DNA of 11,972 nt from positions 1 through 11,972 of the forward strand of contig JAKUTA010000021.1 of assembly GCA_022447885.1 (NCBI GenBank), read 5' to 3'. The notes beneath the pieces were generated by a model. That model had not been told where the DNA came from. It worked only from the letters and a program-made list of their open reading frames with translations, and did not search any database. This DNA is from Candidatus Poseidoniales archaeon. Its GTDB lineage: Archaea > Thermoplasmatota > Poseidoniia > Poseidoniales > Thalassarchaeaceae. Shown piece after piece: positions 1 through 5,688 of this stretch (the stretch's first letter is position 1; each line of letters starts with the position of its first letter). The position numbers were made by a program, and so were the translations under genes.

Positions 1-86
1 GCTCGACCGGCCACCTCGAACCGCACCTCCCGGTCGGGTGGACCTGCCGCCTTCGCCCGTTCCTTCATCCAGTCGTCTGACGCCAT
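1..86 (-). CDS. Unidentified protein, N-terminal fragment only (runs off left edge)
   Basis: An ATG at 86-84 on the minus strand opens a frame with no stop to the window edge, giving 28 residues that begin MASDDWMKERAKAAGPPDRE. A GGAGGGG Shine-Dalgarno-like sequence lies inside the last codons of the preceding DUF167 gene, and the start sits only 3 bp after that gene's stop, so the two are probably translated from one transcript. The visible part is hydrophilic and shows no signal peptide. I do not recognise the family from this fragment. The gene is inferred from the open frame, the ribosome binding site and the spacing. Confidence 0.6.
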   Translation of the reverse strand, partial: MASDDWMKERAKAAGPPDREVRFEVAGR

Positions 87-89
87 CGC

Positions 90-410
90 TCACCCCTCCA
101 AAGCCGCGCGGAGAATGTTCAGCACCGCATCTCTGCTCGCTCCTTCGATGCGCACGCGCTTGCGCCGGCTGCGATCTCCCTTCACCAGTGCGAGTGTGGC
201 TGTGGTGCCGGCGAGTGTGGCGGTCAGCAGGTCGCACACCGCCTTGTTGGCAGCGCCCTTGCGCGGCCGGGCGCGCACCGCCACCTGCAGGGTGTCGCGC
301 CAGGTGTTGAGGGCGACCACGGCATCACGCGATGATCCGGGAGTCACCTCGATGGCGAGCAGCAGGCTGCCGTCGGGCTCCTCTGTGAGCACCTCGTCCC
401 ACTCTTCCAT
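90..410 (-). CDS. DUF167 / YggU family (UPF0235) protein
   Basis: The 106-residue product fits the usual DUF167 size of about 100. Visible family features are an early V-T-P-G-S-S-R-D-A-V strand (equivalent to the V-x-P-x-A/S-x-x-D stretch), then V-R-A-R-P-R-K-G-A-A-N-K-A (the family's A-P-P-x-G-x-A-N-x-x segment), and K-G-D-R-S-R-R-K-R-V-R-I near the C-terminus (the family's G-x-x-S-R-x-K-x-x-x-I). The molecular role of this widespread small alpha/beta protein is not established. I chose the ATG at 410 because the family fold begins just after it. The frame stays open to 509, but those extra residues overlap the receiver gene and look like read-through translation. It lies 37 bp after the receiver gene and 3 bp before the next start, suggesting co-transcription. 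The ribosome binding site is weak (GGATGGG, distant). Confidence 0.85.
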   Translation of the reverse strand: MEEWDEVLTEEPDGSLLLAIEVTPGSSRDAVVALNTWRDTLQVAVRARPRKGAANKAVCDLLTATLAGTTATLALVKGDRSRRKRVRIEGASRDAVLNILRAALEG

Positions 411-447
411 GCTGGGCGCAGCCCATCCACACCCATCAGCGGAGCGG

Positions 448-831
448 TCAATCCAGTGAGTGGCCGCCTTCCTCGAGCTGCTCATCGATGACGCGGTAGA
501 GTTCCTCACGGCGCACCGGCTTGGGGACGAACGCGTCGCAGCCGGCCTCGAGCGCCTTGCGGCGGTCCTCCGGCGAGGAGAAGGCGGTCACCGCGATGAT
601 GCGGCTGTCGCGCACGAGCGGGTGGTCGCGTATGTTGGCGGTGAGTTGCAGTCCATCGGTCCACGGCAGCTGGATGTCCATGAAGATCAGTTCGTAATGA
701 CCGTCCTGCAGCGCCTCGAACGCCTGATTCGCATCCTCGGCGATGGTCACGTCGTCGATTCCCTTGCCGGCGAGCAACGCCTGCATCAGGCGGATGTTCA
801 CGTCGTTGTCCTCGACCACCAGTGCGCGCAT
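448..831 (-). CDS. Stand-alone response-regulator receiver domain protein (CheY-like)
   Basis: The 127-residue protein is a single receiver domain with no output domain. It shows the acidic pair E7/D8 after the first strand (ALVVEDN), the phospho-acceptor D52 in F-M-D-I-Q-L-P, the switch threonine T82 (I-I-A-V-T-A) and the conserved lysine K104 in V-P-K-P. It should accept a phosphoryl group from a histidine kinase, which is not present in the window. The sequence V-V-E-D-N-x-x-N resembles receivers found in hybrid kinases. I chose the ATG at 831; a TTG at 867 in the same frame would add 12 residues, but its purine-rich stretch is too close to it. The gene is first in a probable minus-strand series with DUF167 and the partial gene, and diverges from the cytochrome oxidase operon across a 191-bp region. 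Its output partner is unknown. Confidence 0.92.
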   Translation of the reverse strand: MRALVVEDNDVNIRLMQALLAGKGIDDVTIAEDANQAFEALQDGHYELIFMDIQLPWTDGLQLTANIRDHPLVRDSRIIAVTAFSSPEDRRKALEAGCDAFVPKPVRREELYRVIDEQLEEGGHSLD

Positions 832-952
832 CTCTCTCGGGGCAGGATTCGGGCGGCTCCAATTCAACCCTTTGCATCAGCGGGTGGGATGTGACGGCAC
901 TGAAAGCACGTTCAGAACATCTCGGACACGGAGGGCTGGCGACGTGATTCAC

Positions 953-971
953 AGCACCCCATAGGGGTGCT
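953..971. repeat. Perfect inverted repeat (8-bp arms, 3-bp spacer) upstream of oxidase operon
   Basis: AGCACCCC at 953-960 and GGGGTGCT at 964-971 are exact reverse complements around ATA. The element lies about 8 bp upstream of a TATA-like box and 51 bp before the coxB start, in the divergent region shared with the receiver gene. The position suits an activator or repressor operator; this role is inferred. It is not followed by a T-run, which argues against a terminator. Confidence 0.6.
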
Positions 972-975
972 TGCC

Positions 976-986
976 AACGCTTAAAC
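976..986 (+). promoter_or_regulatory. Candidate archaeal TATA box for the oxidase operon
   Basis: The A/T-rich core CTTAAAC at 980-986, preceded by a short possible BRE (CAACG), is the best TATA-like sequence between 832 and 1022. A transcription start about 25 bp downstream (near 1008) would leave a short leader carrying the Shine-Dalgarno-like GAGGGTG at 1012-1018, just ahead of the ATG at 1023. The match is modest, so the call rests on spacing as much as on sequence. Confidence 0.35.
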
Positions 987-1022
987 ACGGACCGCATAAC
1001 GAGCGGCCGCTGAGGGTGCGTC

Positions 1023-1769
1023 ATGGAGTTCGGGGGCGACATCTTCCAAGACCTCTACATCGAATTCATGTTCTGGTCGCTCATCGTCGGCGTCATCACC
1101 TTCGTATGGATGATTCACCACTCATTCGTCTATCGCACATCCGACGGCGACCTGTCCGGAAAGCGCCACCACCTGCGCACGCAACTCGACTCGCTGCGCC
1201 ACGAGATGAAGCGAGCGGGCATGGATATGGAGTTCGAGATCGAGGAGGAGGAGGACAAACGGGCGTGGCCGAATGTGGACAACATCAAGGTCGGTGTTTT
1301 CCCGAAGGAGAACGACAACCTGAAACTCGAACTCTTCTGGACGATCATCCCCTTCATCCTCATCTGCTACCTCTGTTGGATCTCCTGGGCTCCGACCGAC
1401 GCCATCTGGCCATCCGCCTACGAGTTGGAGGACGCTCACGAGGTAGGGGTGACGGGCCAGCAGTGGTTCTGGGACTTCGATTGCAAGGGGCTGACCTCCG
1501 ACTTGTGCGATGTGGGTGTTGACAGCGATACCGGTCTGACCGTTCTGAGTCTGAAACTGGACGAGACCTATATCCTGAACCTCTCTTCGAGAGATGTGCT
1601 GCACGCGCCGAAGATCGTGCAGTATGGACTCACGGAAGATGCCGTGCCGGGGATGTACACCACGATCGTCTTCACGCCTTATGAGACGGGCAAGTACTTC
1701 CTCGACTGCGCCGAGTACTGTGGGGACGACCACGCCTACATGACGGCGATCATCGAGATACACACTTAG
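1023..1769 (+). CDS. coxB: Cytochrome c oxidase subunit II (CuA-bearing)
   Basis: This 248-residue subunit receives electrons through its binuclear CuA centre and passes them to subunit I. Two helices are visible (about 13-34 and 104-124), followed by an extracytoplasmic cupredoxin domain. All CuA ligands are present: H194 in D-V-L-H-A-P, then C229, E231, C233, H237 and M240 in the C-A-E-Y-C-G-D-D-H-A-Y-M motif. The aromatic patch Q-Q-W-F-W-D-F (146-152) replaces the usual x-Q-W-Y-W. There is no fused cytochrome c domain. The loop between the helices (about 38-103) is unusually long, helical and charged, including the acidic run E-E-E-E-D around residue 75. C154 and C162 in the outer domain could form a disulfide. 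The ATG at 1023 has GAGGGTG four bases upstream. It is the first gene of the operon, ending 6 bp before subunit I. Confidence 0.97.
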   Translation: MEFGGDIFQDLYIEFMFWSLIVGVITFVWMIHHSFVYRTSDGDLSGKRHHLRTQLDSLRHEMKRAGMDMEFEIEEEEDKRAWPNVDNIKVGVFPKENDNLKLELFWTIIPFILICYLCWISWAPTDAIWPSAYELEDAHEVGVTGQQWFWDFDCKGLTSDLCDVGVDSDTGLTVLSLKLDETYILNLSSRDVLHAPKIVQYGLTEDAVPGMYTTIVFTPYETGKYFLDCAEYCGDDHAYMTAIIEIHT

Positions 1770-1775
1770 GGGGAA

Positions 1776-4121
1776 ATGAGGATGCAGGTGCGCAACGTCT
1801 GGACCGTCCGTGCGATGGTGATCGTGGCGGTGCTGTTCGCCGCGCTGATGTTCTCCCCCGAGCACGACGCACGCCCGACGGGAATCAGCAGCGTGGACGA
1901 CGGCTGTCGCTGCCACTCCCTGACCCCGAGCAATGAAGTGGTCGCGAGCATCACGCTGGCGAACGGCTCGGCGCTGCCGGAGAACTACGAACCGGGCGCC
2001 ACCTACGCCCTGCTCATCTCGTTCAGCGGCGGACCAGCCGAGGACAACAATCCGGAGCGGGTGAACACTGGTGGATTCAACCTCGTTGCGAGCAAGGGAA
2101 CTCTGACCCCGATAGACAACACGACGCAGATCTTCGCGGGTGAACTCACCCACACGGAGGCGGGCAACGACCAGCAGGCGTGGAATGCCAACTGGACGGC
2201 GCCGGACAGCGGTTCGGCCGTGCTGCGGCTGATGGTCAACTCGGTCAACGGTGACAACTCGGCGAGCAGCGACGACAGTTGGAACACGGTCAGTTACACG
2301 GTCTCGGGCGCGGGTGGCGAGGCCCCGACGATGAAGGCGAACGGCCTGACCGTGCTGTTCAGCGGCATCCTGCTGACAGCCATCCTGTTCGCCATCGCCC
2401 TCACTTACGTCTTCTACGTGCGCGACCCGGAGTCGTTCTCGTGGGCGCGCTTCAAGCCGTGGATCACCCACTGGCTGACCTCGACGGACCACAAGAGCGT
2501 CGGTACGCTCTACTTCGTCTCGGGGCTGTTCTTCCTCGGTGTCGGCGGCATCCTGGCGATGATGATACGGATCCAGTTGTCCTCGCCGGGCAACGACTTC
2601 CTCACCAAGGACGAGTACAACTCGTTCTTCACCCTGCACGGAACGGTGATGATCTTCCTGGCGGCGATGCCGCTCATAAACGGCTTCGCCAACTGGATCG
2701 TGCCACTCCAGATCGGTGCCAGGGACCTCTGCTTCCCACGACTCAACGCGATGTCGTTCTGGCTGCAGCCTGCCGGTGCCATCCTGTTGCTGACAGGCAT
2801 GTTCAGCGGCATGGGTGCGGATGTCGGCTGGACCGGCTACCAGCCGATAACGTCCACGACGGACCATTACGGGGCGACCTTCTGGCTCGGCGGACAGGTC
2901 CTGCTGGTCGCCTCGTCGACCTTGACGGGAATCAACTTCATCGTGACGATCGCGACGATGCGGGCTCCGGGGATGGGCTGGATGCAGATGCCGCTGTTCA
3001 CCTGGTCGATCCTCGTGTCGGTGATGATGCTGTTCATCTCCATCCCGACGTTCGGCATCGGGCTGATCGAAGCCTATCTCGATAGGACCATCTCGACGAC
3101 GTTCTACAACACCGCAGCCGGAGGTGACCCGCTGCTGTGGAGCCACCTGTTCTGGTACTTCGGCCACCCTGAGGTGTACGTGGTGGTCGTACCCGCCTTC
3201 GGAGTCATATCCGAAGTGATCGCGACGAGCGCTCGGCGGACGATCTTCGGCTATCGCTCGATGGTCTACGCGCTGGCAGGAATCGGATTCGTCGCCTTCA
3301 TCGTCTACGGACACCACATGCTCACCAGCGGGATGTCGCCGCTGCTCCGCTTCGTGGTCATGCTCACCACCATGCTGGTGGCAGTGCCGACCGGCATCAA
3401 AATTTTCAATTGGCTGAAGACGATGCATGGCGGATCGCTCGTTTACAGAACGCATACCCTGTGGGCGCTCGGCTTCCTGGTGACGTTCACCTTGGGTGGC
3501 ATCTCGGGGATGTTCTTCCCAGCCATCGCCATGGACGTGCACCTGCACGAGACCTACTTCGTGGTCGCCCACTTCCACTACGTGCTGGTCGGCGGAACCC
3601 TGTTCGGCCTGTTCGCCGCCTTCTACTACTGGTATCCCAAGATCACGGGACGGATGATGAGCGAACGACTGGGGATCCTGCACTTCCTGACCGCCTTCAT
3701 CTCCTACAATGGGGTGTTCTGGCCGATGCACAAACTCGGGCTGTTGGGGATGACCCGGCGGCATCACACCTACTACATCCGGGCAGATGAGTACAGCGAC
3801 ATCATCGGCACGCTGCCGCCTGAAGCAGCCCAGTGGAACTACTTCATCACGGTGTGCGCCTTCATTTTCTTCCTGTCCAACCTGATAATGGTGTACAACA
3901 TCATCGCCTCGTGGCTGAATGGCCGCAAGGCGCCGGCCGACCCGTGGGGCGGCTGGTCATTCGAGTGGATGGTGTCCTCGCCTCCGCCGACGCCGAGCTT
4001 CGCTGAGATTCCGACGCTGCTGAACGCCAACCCGGACCATGAGCCGGGGAGGTTGACGGGGATGCTGGAACGGATCATGACTCCCGATCCGGGTGACGAA
4101 GGAGAGGAGGCGGGACATTGA
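1776..4121 (+). CDS. coxA: Cytochrome c oxidase subunit I with an N-terminal Reeler-like (choice-of-anchor V type) extracytoplasmic domain
   Basis: This is the catalytic subunit of a proton-pumping haem-copper oxidase, with 781 residues against the usual 520-600. The core begins near residue 230 (W-L-T-S-T-D-H-K). Visible ligands are H288 and H601 (low-spin haem), H599 (high-spin haem), and H464, H513 and H514 (CuB), with Y468 placed for the His-Tyr cross-link in G-H-P-E-V-Y. E466 and D317 mark a D-channel and K542 the K-channel, as in A1-type oxidases. The added N-terminus has a hydrophobic segment (11-27), a roughly 140-residue beta-rich domain (about 38-177) starting with D-G-C-R-C-H, and an extra helix (190-214). 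The domain's E-P-G-A-T-Y, G-F-N-L and W-T-A-P stretches resemble Reeler / choice-of-anchor V domains; this assignment is by eye. Translation may start at 1776 or at the ATG at 1782, which is better spaced from GGGG (1770-1773). The tail keeps the typical W-S-S-P-P-P-like ending. Confidence 0.96.
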   Translation: MRMQVRNVWTVRAMVIVAVLFAALMFSPEHDARPTGISSVDDGCRCHSLTPSNEVVASITLANGSALPENYEPGATYALLISFSGGPAEDNNPERVNTGGFNLVASKGTLTPIDNTTQIFAGELTHTEAGNDQQAWNANWTAPDSGSAVLRLMVNSVNGDNSASSDDSWNTVSYTVSGAGGEAPTMKANGLTVLFSGILLTAILFAIALTYVFYVRDPESFSWARFKPWITHWLTSTDHKSVGTLYFVSGLFFLGVGGILAMMIRIQLSSPGNDFLTKDEYNSFFTLHGTVMIFLAAMPLINGFANWIVPLQIGARDLCFPRLNAMSFWLQPAGAILLLTGMFSGMGADVGWTGYQPITSTTDHYGATFWLGGQVLLVASSTLTGINFIVTIATMRAPGMGWMQMPLFTWSILVSVMMLFISIPTFGIGLIEAYLDRTISTTFYNTAAGGDPLLWSHLFWYFGHPEVYVVVVPAFGVISEVIATSARRTIFGYRSMVYALAGIGFVAFIVYGHHMLTSGMSPLLRFVVMLTTMLVAVPTGIKIFNWLKTMHGGSLVYRTHTLWALGFLVTFTLGGISGMFFPAIAMDVHLHETYFVVAHFHYVLVGGTLFGLFAAFYYWYPKITGRMMSERLGILHFLTAFISYNGVFWPMHKLGLLGMTRRHHTYYIRADEYSDIIGTLPPEAAQWNYFITVCAFIFFLSNLIMVYNIIASWLNGRKAPADPWGGWSFEWMVSSPPPTPSFAEIPTLLNANPDHEPGRLTGMLERIMTPDPGDEGEEAGH
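4101..4110 (+). promoter_or_regulatory. Ribosome binding site that fixes the TTG start of coxC
   Basis: GGAGAGGAGG inside the last codons of coxA ends 7 bases before the TTG at 4118. The TTG overlaps the coxA stop as TTGA, and no ATG or GTG lies nearby in frame, so this strong site supports a TTG start and translational coupling. Confidence 0.7.
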
Positions 4122-5164
4122 GCGACGACCACGGATACCACCACGGCCCGCACGATTGGAGCCATGGTGCTCCGCACAACAGCTGGGCGCCGATCGTCAT
4201 CAGCATCGGCTCGGGCGTGTTCCTGTTCTTCTTCGCCAAGGCGTTCACGATGAACGAAGGCATGAACGGATACATCTACGACAGCGCGCCGCTGCCGCTG
4301 GCCATCGCCGGACTGGCGATCATCTTCGCCGGCCTGATCTCCTGGTGGAAGCAGGACTTCTCCTTCGATGGCTCCTACGAGCCACAGGCGACGCATGGCA
4401 GCGCCCCGTTCTCCAACGTGGACATCCGCAAGGTCGGCATGTGGGTCTTCCTGATGTCTGAGATGATGATCTTCTCGTCACTGTTCTCCACCTACATCCG
4501 CTACCGCACCAGCATCGTCTCCTGCTACTCGCTGGAGGGCACGGTGGTCGAGCCGGGGACCGCCTGCTGGCTGCCCGCCTCGTACTTCATCGCCAAGGGT
4601 GGCGAGCACGCCAATTCGACGCTCGGATTCATGCCCGACGCGCTGGTACCCGGCGCGATCAACACCTTCGCACTGATCATCTCGTCGTACACCATCGTGA
4701 TGGCGCTGAAGACCGCCAAGCGCACCGACTTGGAGCACGCAGAGCGCAGCATCAAGGTGCGCAACTACCTCGGCGCCACATTCTGCTTGGCTACCTTGTT
4801 CCTCGTGATGAAGATGGTCGAGTGGTTCATCGGCTTCCACATCGGGCCGTTCGAGGCGCCCTCACTGCTCTCCGACCAGTTCACCATCCACAACGACGCC
4901 TACACCTACAACTACGGCCATGGGGCGGAGGCGGGCGCGATGACGGTCGACATACGCATGGCGGCCTCCGCATTCTACCTCACCACGGGTACGCACGGTG
5001 TACACGTGTTCGCGGGGATCGTAGGTTTGGGTTACATGGTCGTCAAGGCGCACAAGGGCGGCTACGGGCCCGGCAACGCGGTGAGCATCGAGTACTTCGG
5101 GCTCTACTGGCACTTCGTCGACCTGGCATGGGTGGCGGTGTTCCCGGCGTTCTATCTGTATTGA
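4118..5164 (+). CDS. coxC: Cytochrome c oxidase subunit III
   Basis: This 348-residue membrane subunit stabilises the oxidase core and is larger than the usual 190-270. Seven hydrophobic segments are visible (about 22-42, 58-78, 105-126, 176-198, 216-240, 280-309, 325-347). Family markers are the buried glutamate E115 in M-S-E-M-M-I-F, the T-H-G-V-H motif (H293, H296) and the C-terminal Y-W-H-F-V-D-L-A-W. The start is TTG, overlapping the coxA stop by four bases and served by a strong ribosome binding site. The N-terminal 20 residues hold six histidines. The loop between segments three and four (about 131-175) is long and contains C136 and C150, which could pair outside the cell. The extra length also includes a 40-residue loop before segment six. 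The gene ends 18 bp before subunit IV. Confidence 0.96.
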   Translation: MSDDHGYHHGPHDWSHGAPHNSWAPIVISIGSGVFLFFFAKAFTMNEGMNGYIYDSAPLPLAIAGLAIIFAGLISWWKQDFSFDGSYEPQATHGSAPFSNVDIRKVGMWVFLMSEMMIFSSLFSTYIRYRTSIVSCYSLEGTVVEPGTACWLPASYFIAKGGEHANSTLGFMPDALVPGAINTFALIISSYTIVMALKTAKRTDLEHAERSIKVRNYLGATFCLATLFLVMKMVEWFIGFHIGPFEAPSLLSDQFTIHNDAYTYNYGHGAEAGAMTVDIRMAASAFYLTTGTHGVHVFAGIVGLGYMVVKAHKGGYGPGNAVSIEYFGLYWHFVDLAWVAVFPAFYLY

Positions 5165-5182
5165 TGAGGAGAGTGATTCGAG

Positions 5183-5518
5183 ATGAGTGCGAAGATAATG
5201 GGATTCGATGCGTATAACTTCAACTTCTTCTGGCTGATGCTGCTGACCGCAGTCGAGGTCGGCGTGGTGGCGCAGTCGGAGAACATGGCGTGGGCGACGC
5301 TGGTGTTCGTGCTCGTCTCGATCGGGATCGTGAAGTTCGTCGGCATCGCGGCGGTGTTCATGCACCTGCGCTTCTCGCCGGATTCGAACGTGCTGACCGC
5401 TACGGCGCTGTTCCCAGTGATTTTCATCGTCCTGTTGGTGCTGATGGTCGGCCTGACCAGCCCCAGCGCGGTTGAGAACCTGCCAGCCTTCTGCAGGCCG
5501 GGATACTACGGCCTTTGA
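5183..5518 (+). CDS. Cytochrome c oxidase subunit IV (prokaryotic CoxD/CyoD-like)
   Basis: The 111-residue protein has three hydrophobic segments (about 13-31, 35-60 and 70-91), the expected layout of the small bacterial/archaeal subunit IV. The F-M-H-L-R-F sequence at the end of the second segment matches the family's conserved M-H-L-x-F. It probably helps assembly or stability of the complex and has no known redox centre. The ATG at 5183 follows GAGGAGAGTG (5166-5175) by seven bases. It is the last gene of the subunit II-I-III-IV series, and an inverted repeat begins two bases after its stop. The tail after the third segment is short and carries one cysteine. Confidence 0.93.
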   Translation: MSAKIMGFDAYNFNFFWLMLLTAVEVGVVAQSENMAWATLVFVLVSIGIVKFVGIAAVFMHLRFSPDSNVLTATALFPVIFIVLLVLMVGLTSPSAVENLPAFCRPGYYGL

Positions 5519-5520
5519 CG

Positions 5521-5537
5521 GGATTCAACCTGAATCC
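5521..5537. repeat. Perfect inverted repeat (7-bp arms, 3-bp spacer) after subunit IV
   Basis: GGATTCA (5521-5527) and TGAATCC (5531-5537) pair exactly around ACC, starting two bases after the subunit IV stop and ending 31 bases before the tRNA-Ser gene. It could form an RNA hairpin at the 3' end of the oxidase transcript or be a protein site upstream of the tRNA. Only ATTTG follows, not a clear T-run, so a factor-independent terminator is not well supported. Confidence 0.5.
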
Positions 5538-5568
5538 ATTTGATGGAGAGCCTTCTGGGTCGAGATGT

Positions 5569-5651
5569 GCGGACGTCGCATAGCCTGGTATCGCGCCGGA
5601 TTTGAAATCCGGTGACCTTGTGTCTCGGGAGTTCGAATCTCTCCGTCCGCG
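5569..5651 (+). tRNA. tRNA-Ser (anticodon UGA)
   Basis: The acceptor arms GCGGACG (5569-5575) and CGTCCGC (5644-5650) pair fully, with discriminator G5651 as expected for serine. The anticodon stem CCGGA/TCCGG encloses TTTGAAA, giving anticodon TGA at 5603-5605 and reading UCA codons. The T stem GGGAG/CTCTC with loop TTCGAAT is canonical, including one G-U pair. A 14-base variable region (5613-5626) can form a short GAC/GTC stem, which makes this a type II tRNA and agrees with serine. The D arm is weak: only CGC/GCG pairs cleanly. No intron and no encoded CCA are seen. The gene sits between the oxidase operon and the SCO gene on the same strand. Confidence 0.93.
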
Positions 5652-5688
5652 CCTCTCTGACAAAGGAGTGGTGGACCGAACAAGTCAC

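Noticed and set aside
413..425. Short hairpin TGGGC-GCA-GCCCA just before the DUF167 start
   Set aside because: A 5-bp stem is too short to separate from chance, although its place next to the start codon was noted.
900..915. Short inverted repeat CTGAA-N6-TTCAG in the divergent region
   Set aside because: Five-base arms are expected by chance in a region of this size, and position gives no extra support.
506..1042. A minus-strand open frame overlapping the receiver gene in another frame and running into the divergent region
   Set aside because: No family features. It covers the receiver domain's coding region and the oxidase promoter region, and looks like a frame shadow.
1122..3767. A long minus-strand open frame (over 800 codons) opposite oxidase subunits II and I
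   Set aside because: Its translation is low-complexity, rich in His, Arg, Gln and Asp, with no recognisable domain. It lies opposite two clearly real genes, as expected from GC-rich codon bias.
5569..5651. Possible selenocysteine tRNA because of the long variable region and a TGA in the anticodon loop
   Set aside because: The anticodon is UGA, which reads UCA serine codons. A selenocysteine tRNA would have UCA, and the acceptor arm here has the normal 7 bp.
5602..5688. N-terminal extension of the SCO frame into the tRNA-Ser gene
   Set aside because: It would make the tRNA part of the protein and bury the lipoprotein signal. The ATG at 5689 gives a normal signal peptide.
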